DNA of 64,000 bases from Lamellibrachia satsuma (taxonomy: Eukaryota; Annelida; Polychaeta; Sabellida; Siboglinidae): the NCBI GenBank assembly GCA_033239005.1, contig BSQZ01000035.1:622501-686500 (forward strand), read 5' to 3'. The notes under the pieces are model-generated. The model worked only from the letters and a program-made list of their open reading frames with translations, was not told where the DNA came from and searched no databases. How positions within the stretch are numbered: position 1 is the first letter of the stretch; every line of letters begins with the position of its first letter. The position numbers were made by a program, and so were the translations under genes. Shown in pieces: positions 1-16,890 of this stretch.

Positions 1-3790
<3,790 letters not shown>

Positions 3791-3888
3791 CACATACATA
3801 CATACCTATACATACCTACATACATACATACATACATACATACATACATACATACATACATACATACATACATACATACATACATACA
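3791..3888. repeat. (CATA)n microsatellite
   Basis: Tetranucleotide CATA/TACA repeat, about 24 copies, slightly interrupted at the left end. Confidence 0.92.
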
Positions 3889-4644
3889 AATATGCATTAA
3901 AAACTTTTTTAAGTTATAAAAAATTAAAGCATAAATACATTAACAATGTAAATAAGTAAAAAAAAATGTACATAAATATGATGTAGAAACACCATTGCGC
4001 ACAATAAAGTGCTCGTGCCTATCTAAACCACACAGGTCCATTAACAATATGAATGCAATTGACCATACGTTTTATGAAATAATGTTTAATATCATAGACC
4101 CGTTTTTTTAAACCATAAATATATTTGCGCAATACGGCGTCAAAGTTATCGATGGAATTGTTAACAAATATACAACTGACGCTGTCCCATTTGTCCCCAA
4201 AATCAAGGCAGTTTTATGCAACTTTGAGTTTCAAATAAAATAAGATTAATGCATAAAAGAACACAAGTTTTATGCAACACAGTTAACACATTGAACCGGA
4301 AACGAATATGAAATTCGTACGTCGAGTGAGTGGAATTTTCCGCCGGTGCCGCGTATATTTACAGAGGTTTATTTAAATGATCCGTCGGTTTGGCGTCGAT
4401 GCCAATGTACCGATGTTCTGCCATGTGGGCACTCTCCCGGGCAGCAACCCGTGGATCTGTGAAGAGGGAAGGGAAGGAGCTCGTACCGCACGACTAGAGT
4501 CAACAATCAGTGCTGTATATACCTGAATGCCTCCATGACGTTGTAACATAGCATATGGAATATGTTACCTCTAGGGTTGTTCAGTATATCAACGTGTAGA
4601 TAATTTGACGCATATACTGTCCCGTCGTTTCTTGTTCTAAAATG
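3889..4644. other. Intergenic stretch, nothing recognised
   Basis: AT-rich, with no long open frame, no clear repeat and no recognisable exon. Confidence 0.4.
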
Positions 4645-4646
4645 TA

Positions 4647-6040
4647 GGGGACACCGGGGCTAGTTGTATACAGGGGCAAGTTGTTACATAGGCGTTTTAC
4701 GAAAACATGGCACACATATGGAGATATCATCGGTAGTAGTTGGTTGGAAGTCAACCAGTAGACACACTGTCCAAAAAATGGGGCGTAAAAAAGGCGAAAT
4801 TAACAAGATGTTAAAAATGACTGTTTAACCATCTAAGACGGTTTGCATGAACACATCATATCTTAACCATCTAAGACTTTTTTGTAAGACCACATCATAT
4901 CGTCTCACGCAGCCATGTTTCATGTTTCGTGAACAAAACTTGAAACATGTCTGTCTATATTATAAGGCGTTGTGCAAAGTAGAAGTTAAATAGAAATTCA
5001 GGAGTTATTATTGTCCACGTGCGTTCAACTGCAAAAAATGTGTTGGGGCAAGTTGTTACAATTGTATTGGGGAAAGTTGTTACAAATGTAACAACGCTCG
5101 GACAGCTCATAACGACGGCTCAACCAGCGAGCTGTGTGCTGACAATGACTGAAAGAACACATTTATTTAATTACTACGTGTAAACATTTTATTTCAGTTG
5201 TGAAGCCTTGTGTACTTGTTTATAACAAGTACTGTAAAGCTAGCAGCGTCAAACAAAATTAACAAATATCTAAGAAGGGTGGGCTACACATAGATGAAAA
5301 ATTGTTGGACTCTCGATAAGCCAATGGCTTCCTTGTCCACTTACCATGTCGGTGTTTTGCCTTGGGTGGCAATCTTAGTCAATTTTATGGCACAGCCCTA
5401 TTTGAGCAATTAATAAAAAAATTATAAACATTGCACGATTCATTGAAATGTGGATGTTCGTGCGCGTGCGCGTGAATGGGTGCGTGTATATATCATTCAA
5501 TCAAGCAGAAGTCGCAGTACATATATCTTGTCATTCACTATTTCATACTCCATTCAATAATTTATATTCCATTCACAATTGTTTGTTATGTAAGAATCCG
5601 GGGAATGGGTTCCCTTTGGTAACTAAACATTAAAAGCGTAATATATGAAATTGTGAACATCTACATTGTTATGTACACTGTGTATAATATGTACAAGTGT
5701 GTATAATCCAATTAATGTATTAACCGTAACATGTACGAGTGACACTTGCTTTAAGATCCACGCGTTCTTTGCTATGACAACATCTCCATGTGATGTAACA
5801 CATGGACATGATGTAATAACTTGCCACTTACGGGGGCGGGGCTAGTTGTTACACTCGACCGCCCTTGGGAAACTTCAGTTATCTAATTAAATACAATATG
5901 GAACATCAGTGGTATGGTATACATTTTATTAACACGAATAATACATTTTATGTATACGTTGACAAAAATAATGCATCTAACAAACTTTTCACAAGAAGCA
6001 GCTTTAACTGAAAATTGTAACAACTAGCCCCGGTCTCCCC
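4647..6040. mobile_element. Non-autonomous DNA transposon with CCGGGGC-type termini
   Basis: The ends are inverted repeats: GGGGACACCGGGGCTAGTTG at 4647 and the complement of CAACTAGCCCCGGTCTCCCC ending at 6040, about 19 of 20 matching, both bordered by TA. Subterminal copies of a GGGGCAAGTTGTTACA-like motif recur at about 4673, 5043 and 5064, and a related inverted form lies near 5815-5850. No transposase frame is visible, so the copy is non-autonomous. A CR1 LINE 3' end is inserted inside. The superfamily is undecided: a TA duplication would suit a Tc1/mariner-like mechanism, but ATG also borders both ends, so the target duplication is ambiguous. Confidence 0.75.
5262..5390 (+). mobile_element. 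CR1 LINE 3' end, severely 5'-truncated
   Basis: The segment matches the last codons and 3' UTR of the intact LINE at 16872-20740. It shares TTGTTGGACTCTCGATAAGC, the following CCAATGGCTTCCTTGTCCAC, and a terminal GGTGGCAATCTT. It lies inside the DNA transposon at 4647-6040 and so inserted after that element. Only about 130 bp remain, which is typical of a target-primed insertion that aborted early. Confidence 0.85.
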
Positions 6041-8106
6041 TAATGGTTAGTGTGATGATACTAATTAAAAACGAATATGCCATGAAATGTGAAGTCGTGC
6101 CAGATCCATCATCAGCATATGTTAATAGTCACATCTTTCAATTGCACGCTTCACGAACAAACTTTGCACAAATCATTCTAGTACCTTGGCGTCACCTTAT
6201 CACATGATGTTAAATAGAACCAACGTATCAACCAAGCCCCAAATAAAGCTATAACTGTATACTAAATCTCCTACGACGTTATCGCCAAATTAGATCTAAA
6301 CAGCTATTGGAAATAAGGTATAAAGTCCTTGTCTTGTCAAGAGGAAGTTATACCGTTCTGTCTGTCGCAGATTCCACGACACTGCTTCAGTGGCGTCAAT
6401 GATTGAAGAACTCGACTGGCCGTCGTTGCAAAGACGTCGCTGCAGCAACATACACACTATGACATTGTTTTATTTAAGGTAGCAAACTCAACATGCAAGT
6501 CTACAGGCAAGCCAGCCACAATAGACGTTTCTTCCAGGTACAAACGAAGGTAGATTATAAAAAAAAACTACAGCTTCTTTCCAAGAACAATTCCACAATG
6601 GAACGACGGAAGAATATGAGCAACAACAAGATATGATAACGCAATAGCAATAGCAGACGTAACGTGTAACGTCATATTATTTTTGCTTTATGACGTCGTA
6701 TCCTGTAAGTTTTCCAAAACGTATTTTGCGACTGGGATAATAACATTATTTTAGAAATTCAATTATTGATGGACTAACTAATTTTCACAACACTTTATGC
6801 TACGACAATATTTTAAAGAATGCGCATATTTTACCTACAGTGAAATACAAATTAAACATTACGTCAGATTAATATCACCCATGGAATAAATTTTAATAAT
6901 GGCGTGTAAATCCATCCATCTTTGTATAAATTTAGTTATTTCCCAAATCGTCAAAAAAAAAGTTTGGAATATTCCACGGGCGCTAAATTAACAGGCCATT
7001 TAGTCATTCACGTCGGATTCATTTCTGACGTCTGACGTCCGGGAGATACACCCAAGGGGCTTGGCTCGGTCTTCCGGAGGGAAAAACTGGGACAGTGCGG
7101 AGGCGGGAAACCTGTTTACGACCCTTTGCCATGCGTGGCCCGCCGACTGGGCGGCGACCCAAGTTGCCTGGGGGTGTTCGGGTACGATCGGGATATTTTC
7201 GGAAGTTAAGACATCCACAATTAATTTGCTCATCAAAGCTGCGCCACTCACATCCGCCCGGAGCTGGCAAGGCATACACCACGCCGCTACGGCTGTTCTT
7301 CGGCGCGGCTCGCTCGGCAGGTCCTGCATCGCCCGGCAGGTCCTGCAACACTCGGCAGGTCTTGCACCGAACAAGTTCAACTCGGCGTTATCGTGCAGCA
7401 GTAACCGCCGCCTGCCGTGTGCAATGAAGCCCGCCGCTTTACCTAGCGAGCAATGTCTGGTCGATATTGCGAATTTCTTTCTGAGAATATGGTTGTGACT
7501 TACTAAATTATTTCTGTCCGTCTCTCCGCATCAGTATATCAATACGCCTTTGCAACTATGACAGCGCCAACAACCCAGCATTGTGTGGTGTGATCAGAAA
7601 TTGAAAAACCATTGAGATTACCCTCACCGGCACGTTGATAGGGCCTATTAGTTTCAACATAGATACAGCCTGCTCCTGTACACGGATAACTTAACCTGGT
7701 AAAATACCGCGTCGGTTTTTTGTACCTGTGATTAAGATATTTGAACTTCCAGTAACGGCTAATCCGGTGTCGTTTAATGTATCCGACGTCGATATGAATA
7801 GAAATAGTTTCTATTTTGTACCGAAGTACCCAAGACAGGGCATTTTATCGTGTAGACCCTATCTCCGACAATATGTTATCTATTTTAAAATAGTTTTGAA
7901 TAGTCACATATAATAACACAGAAAGGTTGATATTTTCGTTTTTCATATAATCGTATCTAGAATCGTATATAAAAGTGTCATTTCAATAAAATCGTCCGCA
8001 GCTTGGTGTGTGGACCACAACACGTAATTATTGAGATCAACCAACAACAATGCTCGACTCAAGAGGCCCTGAATATTGTATTGTTATTAACTGTATAGCA
8101 TTTTCA
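6041..8106. other. Intergenic stretch with GC-rich island at 7015-7445
   Basis: Mostly AT-rich and featureless. Between about 7015 and 7445 GC content rises sharply and several overlapping frames of 110-145 codons are open on both strands, which is expected in GC-rich DNA poor in stop codons. CGGCAGGTCCTGCA-like units repeat near 7310-7370. No domain or splice-supported exon was recognised. A CpG-island or regulatory role is possible. Confidence 0.4.
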
Positions 8107-8398
8107 TATATCGTAGTATAGTTACACAGGAGGGAATAGTATTGAACCCCTTCATATACTGTAGTATAGTTACACAGGAGGGAATAGTATTGAACCCCTT
8201 CATATATCGTAGTATAGTTACACAGGAGGGAATAGTATTGAACCCCTTCATATATTGTAGTATAGTTACACAGGAGGGAATAGTATTGAACCCCTTCATA
8301 TATTATAGTATAGTTACACAGGAGGGAATAGTATTGAACCCCTTCATATATCGTAGTATAGTTACACAGGATTGAATAGTATTGAACCCCTTCATATA
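8107..8398. repeat. 48-bp minisatellite
   Basis: About six tandem copies of a 48-bp unit containing GTTACACAGGAGGGAATAG and ATTGAACCCCTTCATATA. Because 48 is a multiple of three, a 16-residue peptide repeats in open frames on both strands. There is no flanking gene structure, so I do not call it coding. Confidence 0.95.
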
Positions 8399-8987
8399 AG
8401 AATTACAGCGCCACGAGTAAGGACCGATAATGCTGACCGATCAATGTACCTGGGAATCATTCAATGTCATCTTAATGTGAGATAAAAAGACATCGTTCTC
8501 TCAAGCAGGTGTATATATACGTTGTTATTCGAGAAAAAGCCATATGAGCATTTTCATTCAAAAAATCAAGCATATCGCCGTTCGATGAGTAAATATAATA
8601 AGTTTAGCATTCCGGGGGTGCAAATCTTTATTGTCATCGTTTGTCACAAAAAGGCAGCCCCACGAGTTTCTGCTATATATACCAATATTAATTTGACTCA
8701 TAGGGCCTTACTTTAGTTTATACCATAATGGCGTGTAGACATATACATGATTATATACTGCACAAATATATTTCTATTGTTTTCTAACACCTGTATATGT
8801 AAAATAGCAACACGTAGTGCGTGGCTTGACCGTAATGACTAGGTTATGTCACTATGATCAAAGCATTACGCCGGGTGTTAGCAATGCTGCGTATTGCGGT
8901 GTTACGGTCGGAGAGGTAGCTGGCAAAAATGGCCGATAACACACACACATCAACCAGTAAAATGCGTTTACCGTGTTTAACGTCACT

Positions 8988-9536
8988 GGCATTTGTACCT
9001 CCACAACGGGATGACAACAGTGCTGCCGTCCAGACATTTGTACCGCCATAACGGGATGACGACAGTGCTGCCGTCCAGACATTTGTACCGCCACAACGGG
9101 ATGACAACAGTGCTGCCGTCCAGACATTTGTACCGCCACAACGGGATGACGACAGTGCTGCCTTCCAGACATTTGTACCGCCACAACGGGATGACGACAG
9201 TGCTGCCGTCCAGACATTTGTACCTCCACAACGGGATGACGACAGTGCTGCCGTCCAGACATTTGTACTGCCACAACGGGATGATGACAGTACTACCGTC
9301 CAGACATTTGTACCTCCACAACGGGATGACGACAGTGCTGCCGTCCAGACATTTGTACCGCCACAACGGGATGACGACAGTGCTGCCGTCCAGACATTTG
9401 TACCGCCACAACGGGATGACGACAGTGCTGCCGTCCAGACATTTGTACCGCCACAACGGGATGACGACAGTGCTGCCGTCCAGACATTTGTACCTCCACA
9501 ACGGGATAACGACAGTGTTGCCGTCCAAACAGTAGG
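8988..9536. repeat. 45-bp minisatellite
   Basis: About twelve tandem copies of a 45-bp unit containing ACATTTGTACCGCCACAACG and GGATGACGACAGTGCTGCCG. The unit length is a multiple of three and lacks stops in several frames, so long frames (up to 233 codons on the minus strand) are by-products. Copies differ by only a few substitutions, which suggests recent expansion or homogenisation. Confidence 0.95.
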
Positions 9537-9741
9537 CAAAATCATCGGAGTTTACCATTTTTGTGTAGTGTTTCTTATAAGGTTCAACTCATACGGGGGC
9601 GCGGAACGTCATTCGAACAAAAGTTGGGTTTTGTTTCAATGTTTTTACTCATTAAATATTACATATAAATCTCATACGGGCAAAGCTGGATTTCATACGC
9701 CAAATTGCCCATATGAAAGGACTTAAAACAAATTCTTTTGT

Positions 9742-9892
9742 GTCCAGTGGAACCTCGTTAATCCGAACACCTTGATCCCGGTGCATGTGTCCGGATTAAC
9801 AAGTTTTTCGGATAATCGAATCATGCAATTAGCGTTTGGAAATTCCGTTCCCGTGAAATGGTGTCCGGATGCTGAGTTTTCGAGGTTCCATC
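9742..9892. mobile_element. MITE with pogo/Tc1-like terminal inverted repeats
   Basis: The left end CAGTGGAACCTCGTTAATCC-GAACACC and the right end GGTGTCCGGAT...CGAGGTTCCA are imperfect inverted repeats. CAGTGGAACCTCG-like ends are known from pogo/Tigger-type elements. The element is about 150 bp, too short for a transposase. A clear TA target duplication was not seen. Confidence 0.6.
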
Positions 9893-9994
9893 CAAGGTGT
9901 AGAGGACTATGTCCACCGGGTACCGTTTTACGTGGGCTGCCATTAATGACCGCCTTATAAACGTCTTAGAGAACGCAAGACATACTCATTCAGT

Positions 9995-10195
<201 letters not shown>

Positions 10196-12113
10196 TATAT
10201 CCATTCGCCTGTGCTTATTCGATTTAGACCCGTATATATGAAGGAGGCTATGCATGAAGAGGCACTAGCGCTGTGTATGGAGGAGCACCAAAATAGGCTA
10301 CAGTTGAACATGACACAGCGTGTATTGTGTATATGCATCCTTTATTTCACGTATATTTTGGCGAACATTGAATGTTCAGGGGTTACGCACTTGACAAGAC
10401 AAACTTCACTGTCTTTCTTTGGTGTAAATTATTCTAGTCCCACTTTATAGTCTCATAGTTGTCAACATCTGTTCATGGTAAGGCCGGAAAGTGCTCACAG
10501 AAACCAGTAAACATCCTCCTCCATTCGACATTCTCGTAGTTTTGAAGCGTTTTTTCTTCGTTTTTTAACGTGTTGTACGAGTGATCGTTCTCGTTCGCAG
10601 TGAGCGCACGCGAGAGAAAATATGGAATTACTTGAGGCCAAATAAATAAATAAAATGTGTCTAGAATGGCCTCTTGTGCAACAAATTGAGCGATTTAAAT
10701 GAAAATTGCGAAAAAAAGGATTGTTCATCCAAAACGCAGGAAAGCAGTATTTTCCGTCCCAAGCAGGTAATTTTGACACCTATGTAAGTCCACCATAACT
10801 AGACAACTGTCCTACAGTAGAACATAATACGTCTGCTATGTTGTTGGAAGTACTTCACACATTCTGGGTGGGTGATGCTATGCGATTATGTGTTAAATCT
10901 CTTTCGAGTGTCAAGAGGCTGAGGTTGACGGGGCGTTGTTGCATCTTTGACTTTCTGAATGGTGTAAGTGTGCGAGAAAGTGTCTGTGCACATGCGAGAA
11001 CCTTGCACAGTATTTGGACTGTTTCTCTCTACCTAGCCATCACTGTCTGCACCGTGGGAATATAGCTGTTGTCACCTTTGATGGAATACTCCACGAATTA
11101 AGTGTCCGAATATACATATTTTTTTTATTCATGTTTTCTACATAACTGTATACTGAACACGTCGTACTATTTTTTTTATTTCTTATAAATCATGTTTTTC
11201 CGTAACTTTATCATGGAAGTCTCACATATATACACTTGGCCGGAGTATACTGTCAACGTGAATAATACAAATTCAGTGGAGTGGGTCGAAAGATATCATC
11301 CAGATACTTAGTTATTATGCAATCACCAGGTGGCACTACCATACTGTAATAAAATGTCTTCGCGAACGCAATTCCCTTCTACATCGACGTTAAAGTTATG
11401 CTTATAAACACATTCTAGAAGATAAGCCCATGCACGCTTCTCCGCACGTGTCATTGAGCGGCTGATCGCATTATTAGTTGTGACCTTGCTTTTGTAATCA
11501 CGACCTTGAACATTATCTGTAGATACCGAAAGGGTGAGTCTCATGTATATCAGTTACGAGACCACGAATTATCTCAGATTCATGCACATTTGATGTGTTT
11601 ACTTCACGCGTAAGCTGTTTTCCTGGTAATGGTACGGAAAAAAATGCGTAGTCGACAGATTACCTCGTATACGTGCTTAGTAACTGTCGCGCCAGGTTCT
11701 TCTCAATTAGAGTCTATTCTCAACTATTTTCAACTGACTGAAGGTTATCAAACTTCTGTATACACAGTTTGTTTGTGCGTTTGTTTGCCTGTTGTGGTGT
11801 GAACCATTGCCTATAATGAGAATATGGTAAAATGTGGTAAATATGTTGATTTCTAGAAAAAGCCGCGCTTAGATGATAACATTGCGGATAACCCTGGAAC
11901 CAGTCTGGAAAAAGAATAATTTTTATACACAGTGCTGATCCTCGGGGTTTTGAAAAAGGAGATTCCGGCGTACACAATCAGCTTGGCATTTGTGAGATGA
12001 TTTCTGGAAAATGTTACAGTTATAAAATTCTCTCAAAAAGGGAAATCTTTCGAACCCCCCCCCCCCTCTCCGCGAGGACGGGCTGCAGTGCTGGATGAAG
12101 TACATTTGGTTTG
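10196..12113. other. Intergenic stretch, no gene seen
   Basis: AT-rich, with scattered frames of 70-95 codons on both strands that lack recognisable domains. No clear repeat family or splice-supported exon. A short poly-C run lies at about 12055-12066. Confidence 0.4.
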
Positions 12114-12248
12114 TTAAGCATAATTACCTCTCAAGAAACTTGATGTTTGTTCTGAATATTTCGACTGCATCTCGCTGAAGAAGACTGCGAGATGCAGTCA
12201 AAATATTCAGAACAAACATCAAGTTTCTTGAGAGGTAATTATGCTTAA
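12114..12248. repeat. Near-perfect 61-bp-arm palindrome
   Basis: Left arm 12114-12174 and right arm 12188-12248 are inverted copies with 60 of 61 positions matching; the mismatch is TTTCGAC versus TTTTGAC. The loop is only 13 bp (CTGAAGAAGACTG). If transcribed it would form a very stable hairpin. It may be a minimal foldback element, a recent inverted duplication, or a small-RNA precursor; the sequence alone cannot decide. Confidence 0.92.
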
Positions 12249-13963
12249 TATTAATAACCAAGAAACAGGATCATCTATCCATTCAAGTTCATTTGGTTTG
12301 ATTTATGCATAAAGTAAAATACGCGAAACTAGTTGCACAAAACCGATTCAATGCATGGCTAAATGCTATAATGGCGAAGTCTGAAACAATTACTGTAAAA
12401 ATCTTTCAAATTCAACTCAATGTACGGTGGCAATATTTACCGGTGTTGTTTGATTACAGTACATGGTTTAATGACAATTTTGGGCCAACATCGGACACAT
12501 CATTTACGAATCAAAATTTAAAACACATCCAAGAAAGTTACAGCCTGCGCAGAAGAAATGTGCTCGCCATCTAGTGACAAGGGGTGTTATTAGCAGGTTA
12601 CCTTTAAGTGACATTAAATTGTTGATGACGGTGGTCACTAAATCTGTTATCACGTGACCGGAAATAGGGCTTCAAAATGCAGTTGATCGATGCCACTGAT
12701 GCCACTACTCGGCTACACGTGTCCTGTCCGCTTGAGTGAGTTTCGGCGAGGGATTTCCGCCACATCTGTCATCTTTTCTCGGTGCTTGCTAATTGCGTAG
12801 ATCAATCAGGGGCAGAATACTTGTGTGACGCACTAGGTGCCATTGTGGCTTGCCGTGTCCCACGAAGCATTAAGCGACTATGATGTTGTAAAGATTTATA
12901 ATGATGTGCATCTATCTACTGCACATTTATCACAGCTTATTAATATATCCTATTTCAGTAGATGACGTGCCCGCTCAAGCTACGATGACAGAACACGCAA
13001 TTGTAATCCGTGTAGATGGTGACAGCGACAATCTCATTTTCATCCATTATTCTTTGGCACTGAACTATTACTGTATGTATAAATGTGCAAAACGTGCGTG
13101 CGTGCGTGCGTGCGTGCGTGCGTGAGTGCGTGCGTGCGTGAGTGCGTTCGTAACTTTATATAATGAGTAAAACGTGATGTTATAGATGACATTAATAACG
13201 AATCATACATGTTTCGCATTATCGAATCTATAAAGATTTTTTATTTATAATACGAATTAGTTAGACGTGAACTTTATACAGCCACTCTGACGATAGTCAC
13301 ATACAACATAGGTATTCGCAGCCCTGTTATCGATCGCTATCGAATTTGGCGTGCATGTTCGCCATGCATAACATATTTATTACAGTTTCCTTCTCTTATG
13401 TAAAGAAAATAAGTTAATAATATTACGTCGCATTCGGTTCATATACGGAAAACGTTGCAATTATCACACAACCGAGACGATTAAAATGTCAGTATAAGTT
13501 ACATTTAGCGTCGTGTATGTTCCAGTAAGGCTCCAAAACGACGAAATCATTTCGTTATTCCCATCGTGCAAAGGACGCCAAAATTGACACGCATTACCGG
13601 ATGTTTGTGAAAGGAACGTCAGATTAATGGCAAGGATAGATCAGTGTTGCACGACCCAACGTCGGTGATTAGATGCTCTCTGGATGCTGTGATCCATCAG
13701 TAATGTGTCGCTCTGCTGTGATTATGTGTTCATTTCAGTCTCATTAAGCAAATCAGTGCTATCGGTGTGGTTATGTTTACAGTCAACAAGTAGATGACTG
13801 TCAGTTCAGAATTGAAATACAAATAATTCCAACGAGAATAACCATCCTGGAATGGCTACCTATGCGAGTAATTGACGAGAAATTATTCATGTTTTGTATT
13901 TGACCAGTGGTCATCGACGGGTTTTTCCCTCAATTTATGTAATGTAGCTTAATATGCTTATAA
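12249..13963. other. Intergenic stretch with (GTGC)n microsatellite
   Basis: A (GTGC)n microsatellite lies at about 13088-13147. The remainder is AT-rich with no recognisable exon or element. Confidence 0.45.
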
Positions 13964-14184
13964 GCCCGTTTACACAAGGTATTTTGTCTCACGACACGGT
14001 GTCGATGCACAAATAAATTGTGTGCGTTTACATGAGCGACGGGTCTAGACACTGCGAGTGCGACCTATTGACTCGCGCTAATCCCGACTAGAGCTTTGAT
14101 GAAAGGTCACTACAAGTGCAGCACCTACAGGCCACTCAAAAGTCGCACCCGACATTTGTCCAAACATCGCTCGTGTAAACGGGT
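13964..14184. mobile_element. Short MITE with CCCGTTTACAC termini
   Basis: CCCGTTTACAC at 13965-13975 and GTGTAAACGGG at 14173-14183 are exact inverted repeats about 220 bp apart. A degenerate internal copy (GTTTACATGAGCGACGGGTC) lies near 14027-14045. No coding capacity. A target duplication was not found. Confidence 0.55.
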
Positions 14185-14389
14185 CTGTACACTAGGGGAG
14201 CCCTATATTCTGAGCAGAAGAATACGAAAGAAACAGAAGAAGAAGATGGATGAAACTATTCCTACGAAAACAATAGCTTGCATTTCAGTTTTCACCCAAC
14301 TTCCACTAGGTGTCACTGCGTAGATTGCAACTTAATATGTTATGCAGTAGTTCTTTAAACAGAGATTGATTCGCACTCGTCATTCGATA

Positions 14390-15030
14390 GTGCAGCATCC
14401 AATTATTTCCAACAATGGCTATCCAAAACCCTGGCCGCAGTGAACCTATCTCGTGCCACGGCAGCGATGTTCGACCGTCGATCATAAACGCATATTCGCC
14501 GGTTCCGTCTGGTTGTCATAATCGAGGCGACGTTCGCGCCGGCGGAAGGCGCTTCTATTAAATCATCATAGAGCGTATCTGTCGGCACGCGTCCACCCGC
14601 ATTATACAATCATAATGAGGCGATTATAAACAATGGCACGCCCGGCAACAATGGCGGCCGTCGCGCCAGAGTGCACGACGCGGCAGACGAGTTTTCGCCG
14701 CCGCACGCATCCTCGCGTGTGCGCATGGGCGCTGACAGCGCTATTATCACCGGCGACCCGGCGTCCTTTCACACCACTTCCGCTGTTAATGCAGCCGACG
14801 GCCATCAGCGGCCGTCAACCAGCATGCCGAGTGTGCAAATGGGGTTTTTCTCGGCCGGAGCTGCGTCTTTCATCAGAGCGCTTCGCCATTGATCGGATGA
14901 TCGAAGCGGACGCGCGGATTGTGTGCGTCCGTCCGCCGTGACGCCTCGCTGTCGCCGTCGTCGTCGCCGCCGCGTCCCTCGGCTCCTTGACGACGTCGCT
15001 GGGTGACGCCAGCGAGAACGATATTGACGA
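14390..15030. other. GC-rich, CpG-rich island
   Basis: GC content rises well above the neighbourhood and CG dinucleotides are frequent. Several overlapping frames are open on both strands, but none has a recognisable domain or convincing splice signals. It may be a CpG-island promoter or regulatory block of an unidentified gene. Confidence 0.35.
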
Positions 15031-15230
15031 TTTATGAGGTTGCCGTTGACGTTTGATTTCCTGGACGAGTATTTTTTTGTCAAACAACGTACAACGATAG
15101 CCAGGACACCACTCCGGTATCATGGTGAAGTGCAGCCATTGATATGGTATATCACTGTAAGACATGTTGTCGTTTGTTATTGGCAGGGTAATGCGTTCAT
15201 GGACCCCAGACGCACACACACCGGGCTTAC

Positions 15231-15686
<456 letters not shown>

Positions 15687-15689
<3 letters not shown>

Positions 15690-16871
15690 CTTGATAGCTA
15701 TTTTATTGAACAAATAAAACGAATAAACGAATGTTTCACGAATGTCAAGAAGCCTTTTTAAAAATTGTATTCCTTAAGTCATGGTTTTGAGCCAATGCAC
15801 CTGTAAGAGTTACTAAAACATGACTATTTGTACTGTTAGATAATCCTACGTCACGAGTGTCGTAATCTGGCAATATTCGACCGAGAATTAAAAATATATT
15901 TGCATACACATATTCCTATCCTTGCCAATAGGATACGACCATGCTGTTTGTATCCAAACTTAACTTATGTAAACATGTTGGCTTTTGTTTACTAAACAAA
16001 GGTTCTGTGTATGCCGGCCTCACTTAATACGGCACGTGTAATCTTGCTTAACATGTCAGCCCTCAGTCAACTGGAGAAATTACCGGAATCTCCCACCTTT
16101 GGAACACATTCTGTGTATCTCTTGTAGATGCATAGCCCCTAAATCATGAGTTTAGTTTCACTTTAATGTTTCAGCAAAAACACGACATTTACAGTTCGAG
16201 GTCTTTTTCACAGTTTTCCTTTAGGGAAAAGCTAAAATGCCATCATAGTTCACAAACCTTGAACTTTGTTAATGAAACCTGCTTTGTTCTTATTAGTTAA
16301 GTTACTTGTATTATATAATTAGGCTCGTTTCTATAGTTATTAGAATATTACATTTTTGTCCAGTCGTCTTTTTAATACAATCGCAGATATCTTGACGACG
16401 GAGAGAAACAGACGAAAAATGGCCGCAATACACAAAATGTCACTTGTTGCCATTATTTAGAGTGTTTTTCCGTTAATTATAACTCCGGACGAAGAAATCT
16501 TTGAGACGAACGTCTAAGAATGCGACATCAAGCCGTCAAGCCAAGGACGTATGAATGAATAAGACAAACATCGTTTTAAATTTCAATCAGAAGCTGGTTG
16601 ATAATGTTTAATATTGTCCGACAGTAATATAGCAGTGATAATCCATAACAGTGACAACAATATAATACAACAATGTCAACCTTTACTTTAATCAACTTTA
16701 TTTAATAAACCTGCGCTCAAATGTGCCCTTAAGTTTATTATTGGTGCTTTGTATAGTTACTCAAACAGCAATTCGCATTCCCGCTGTTATTGAACACCCA
16801 TGACTTTTACTTTGCTTTGCTGTTTGTTCTTATGATTTGAAAGGTGACTACTGGTAAATCGTCAAGTTTGG
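15687..16871. other. Intergenic stretch upstream of the LINE
   Basis: AT-rich and without a recognised gene. The LINE 5' UTR and promoter may begin near its right end, but no boundary or target duplication could be fixed. Confidence 0.4.
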
Positions 16872-16890
16872 GTGCGAGAAGGAGAAGGGA

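Noticed and set aside
7000..7498. Overlapping frames of 110-145 codons on both strands
   Set aside because: GC-rich DNA with few stops; no domain, no splice signals, no single frame favoured.
8107..9536. Possible CRISPR array
   Set aside because: Units are head-to-tail tandem repeats without unique spacers, in a spliceosomal-intron eukaryotic genome.
8844..9558. Long minus-strand frames of up to 233 codons with a 15-residue repeat
   Set aside because: Product of the 45-bp minisatellite; several frames are open at once on both strands and the flanks are not coding-like.
14403..15083. Several 67-102-codon frames in the GC-rich island
   Set aside because: No recognisable domain or consistent codon bias; better treated as a possible CpG island.
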